A stretch of 64,000 bases of DNA from Metridium senile (taxonomy: Eukaryota > Cnidaria > Anthozoa > Actiniaria > Metridiidae), in assembly GCA_949775045.1 (NCBI GenBank), contig OX459096.1, positions 47,586,379-47,650,378 of the forward strand, given 5' to 3'. The notes beneath the pieces are model-generated. The model saw only the letters and a program-made list of their open reading frames with translations, made no database searches and was not told where the DNA came from. How positions within the stretch are numbered: the first letter of the stretch is position 1; each line of letters begins with the position of its first letter. This document shows positions 62,434-64,000 of this stretch, one piece after another. The position numbers and the translations under genes are program-made.

Positions 62434-64000
62434 ATGGCTCCTCAACCTATTCAGATTCTGTAAGTGTTCGTTTACATAATCATTGTTCTTTTGCTAATTT
62501 TATTGATTTATTGACTTATTACTTTTAGTCTTTGAATTAAATACACTTCTTTCGGCATAATTCATTTGTTTTATATCGCTGTCAAATGACTAGGTGTTCG
62601 ATTGGCCCGGACTAAAAGCTTTGAAATTTCAAACCATAATTCCTCGTATCACTGATGGCATCAATTGATTAGTCACCACATACGATCGGAAAGAATCCCC
62701 TACTCGCTCGCTGATCACACATCGTGTTTTCACTATAAACTATCTGCTAAACCTATATGAAATGCTTCGTAGTTTTAAGTCCAAATGGAAAAGCAAAAAA
62801 AGGTTGGTGTTTTGGCAATGTTAATCGCTTTAGAAATACGGAATGTTGTTAATTGATGAAGCTTGTGAGTGTATTCAGTCGAAAAATCACACATTCAACT
62901 GACGGACTCACGCTATGTGTTAAGACTCAGTGATGTTTACACATAATCTTCTTCTCTCATCCTTCTATCATATCTTATTTTGCTGTTGTTTATATTGAAA
63001 ACATTACTAATATAGCTAGTATTATTATGCTAAATAGAAAGTGAAAAACCCTTTGTACTATCAATACTTGTTCTAGCTGAGCTGTTTCAATTTGAACAAT
63101 CTCGTGATATTTATAAACACCTCTTTTTTATTATGCTAGGCTTAAATTGTAATTAACCCATCGTTTTACACTTTTTAGATTTTGAAGACTAGTATAGAGA
63201 AAATAAATACCATTTTTATATATTTATGCACCAAGTAATGCTAAATCTTGATTCCAGATCGTTTGTTGTGGTGCATAATTGTGGTTTCTATGAATATAAA
63301 GAATTGATATTTACCTAGTTAAAAGGATTATCATTTTTGCCCAAGCACACAAAATCGATAGGATTAAAAGGCCACTATAATAATATGTTAAAAAACATGG
63401 ATGACAGACACAATAAGACAGAAATCATCAAATGTGGAATTCAATTTTATTAGATGTTTATTTATATACAAAATATACTTCTATTTTTTATATCTTAAGA
63501 TTATATTATAAATATACCTGTTCCAGCAAAATTCTCACAAATAATTTACTAGAGCATAACCGATGAAAGGTGTCGATAATTATATGCACAAACAAGTAAA
63601 TTAAATTTATATGTAATGTGACATCACTTAGGTAATTATAAAGAATATATCCAAAATGTATATTTCAGCTAACATATATTATTTTAGTAAAGATATTACT
63701 GAGCTCATGCACTTGCAAGATATGGAATAAAAACAAAATCATCTTGATCTTCATCATTGGTCTTTTTTTTTTTTTTTTACATTAACTTAGTATTAGTATT
63801 GCTGTTGCATGTTGTCATATCATTGTTTTTTTGTATTTATAAACATTTCCACATAACTAATGATATCCAATTTTGTTTGTTCTTTATTAAAGCCAAATAA
63901 GTCATCCTACAAAAATGGATGGTCTATCAGTGGAAAACACAGAAGAAATTGCAAGTAAAGAAAGCACACCATGTGAAGAAGTCATAACAGAGAAAGACAC
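62434..64000 (+). CDS. Unrecognised gene, first exons only (runs off the window)
   Basis: An exon ending at 62459 (ATTCT/GTAAGTG donor) joins in phase to an exon from 63893 (AAAG acceptor) that is open to the window end. From the ATG at 62434 the peptide begins MAPQPIQILQISHPTKMD and continues with an acidic, Ser/Glu-rich segment (VENTEEIASKES). An alternative start in the second exon (ATG 63915) has a better context (AAAAATGG), in which case the first exon is 5' UTR. No domain is visible in the 44 or so residues available. The acidic low-complexity start says nothing about function. The 1.4-kb intron contains nothing recognisable. Confidence 0.4.

Overview
This is nuclear DNA from an invertebrate animal. 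It is AT-rich, with long introns, GT-AG (and some GC-AG) splicing, many microsatellites and minisatellites, and dozens of short inverted-repeat elements (MITEs). Several repeat signatures look like ones I remember from corals and sea anemones: a tRNA-headed repeat near 18.77 kb, palindromes ending in GGGAACGAGG, and elements ending in CCTGCGAGC. Anthozoan cnidarian is therefore my best guess, from memory and not from a search. No bacterial, viral or CRISPR content is seen. All protein genes below were rebuilt exon by exon, and their reading phases close.

Layout. (1) 0.2-2.7 kb, + strand: the last six exons of a Trio/Kalirin-type RhoGEF kinase (end of the kinase domain and C-terminal tail), with simple repeats in its introns. 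(2) 2.7-6.7 kb: intergenic, with a 25-bp minisatellite. (3) 6.7-7.7 kb, - strand: an intronless seven-pass membrane protein resembling the PRRT3/PRRT4 membrane domain. (4) 7.7-11.9 kb: nested inverted-repeat elements. (5) 11.9-20.2 kb, - strand: a complete 5-aminolevulinate synthase (ALAS, first enzyme of haem synthesis) in seven exons. Its introns are packed with minisatellites, and two of these are tandem copies of the gene's own exon-intron junctions, so they carry rows of extra 5' splice sites. (6) 19.15-29.83 kb: a tandem segmental duplication of the ALAS first exon plus upstream DNA. A second, protein-identical first exon, with its own upstream region, lies 5.9 kb further upstream. (7) 30.3-38.4 kb, + strand: a divergent RhoBTB (degenerate Rho GTPase plus two BTB domains). 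(8) 39.6-50.0 kb, - strand: amphiphysin/BIN1 (N-BAR, proline-rich/NPF linker, SH3) in 16 exons. (9) 50.35-59.4 kb, + strand: sorting nexin 4 (PX-BAR) in 15 exons, head-to-head with amphiphysin across 310 bp. (10) 59.5-62.4 kb: repeats. (11) 62.4-64.0 kb, + strand: the start of an unrecognised gene that runs off the window.

The genes do not form one pathway. Amphiphysin and SNX4 both encode BAR proteins that bend endocytic/endosomal membranes and may share a promoter. Trio-like and RhoBTB both belong to Rho signalling. The most unusual part is the ALAS locus: duplicated first exon and promoter, N-terminal Cys-Pro haem-responsive motifs, and two minisatellites seeded on splice donors.
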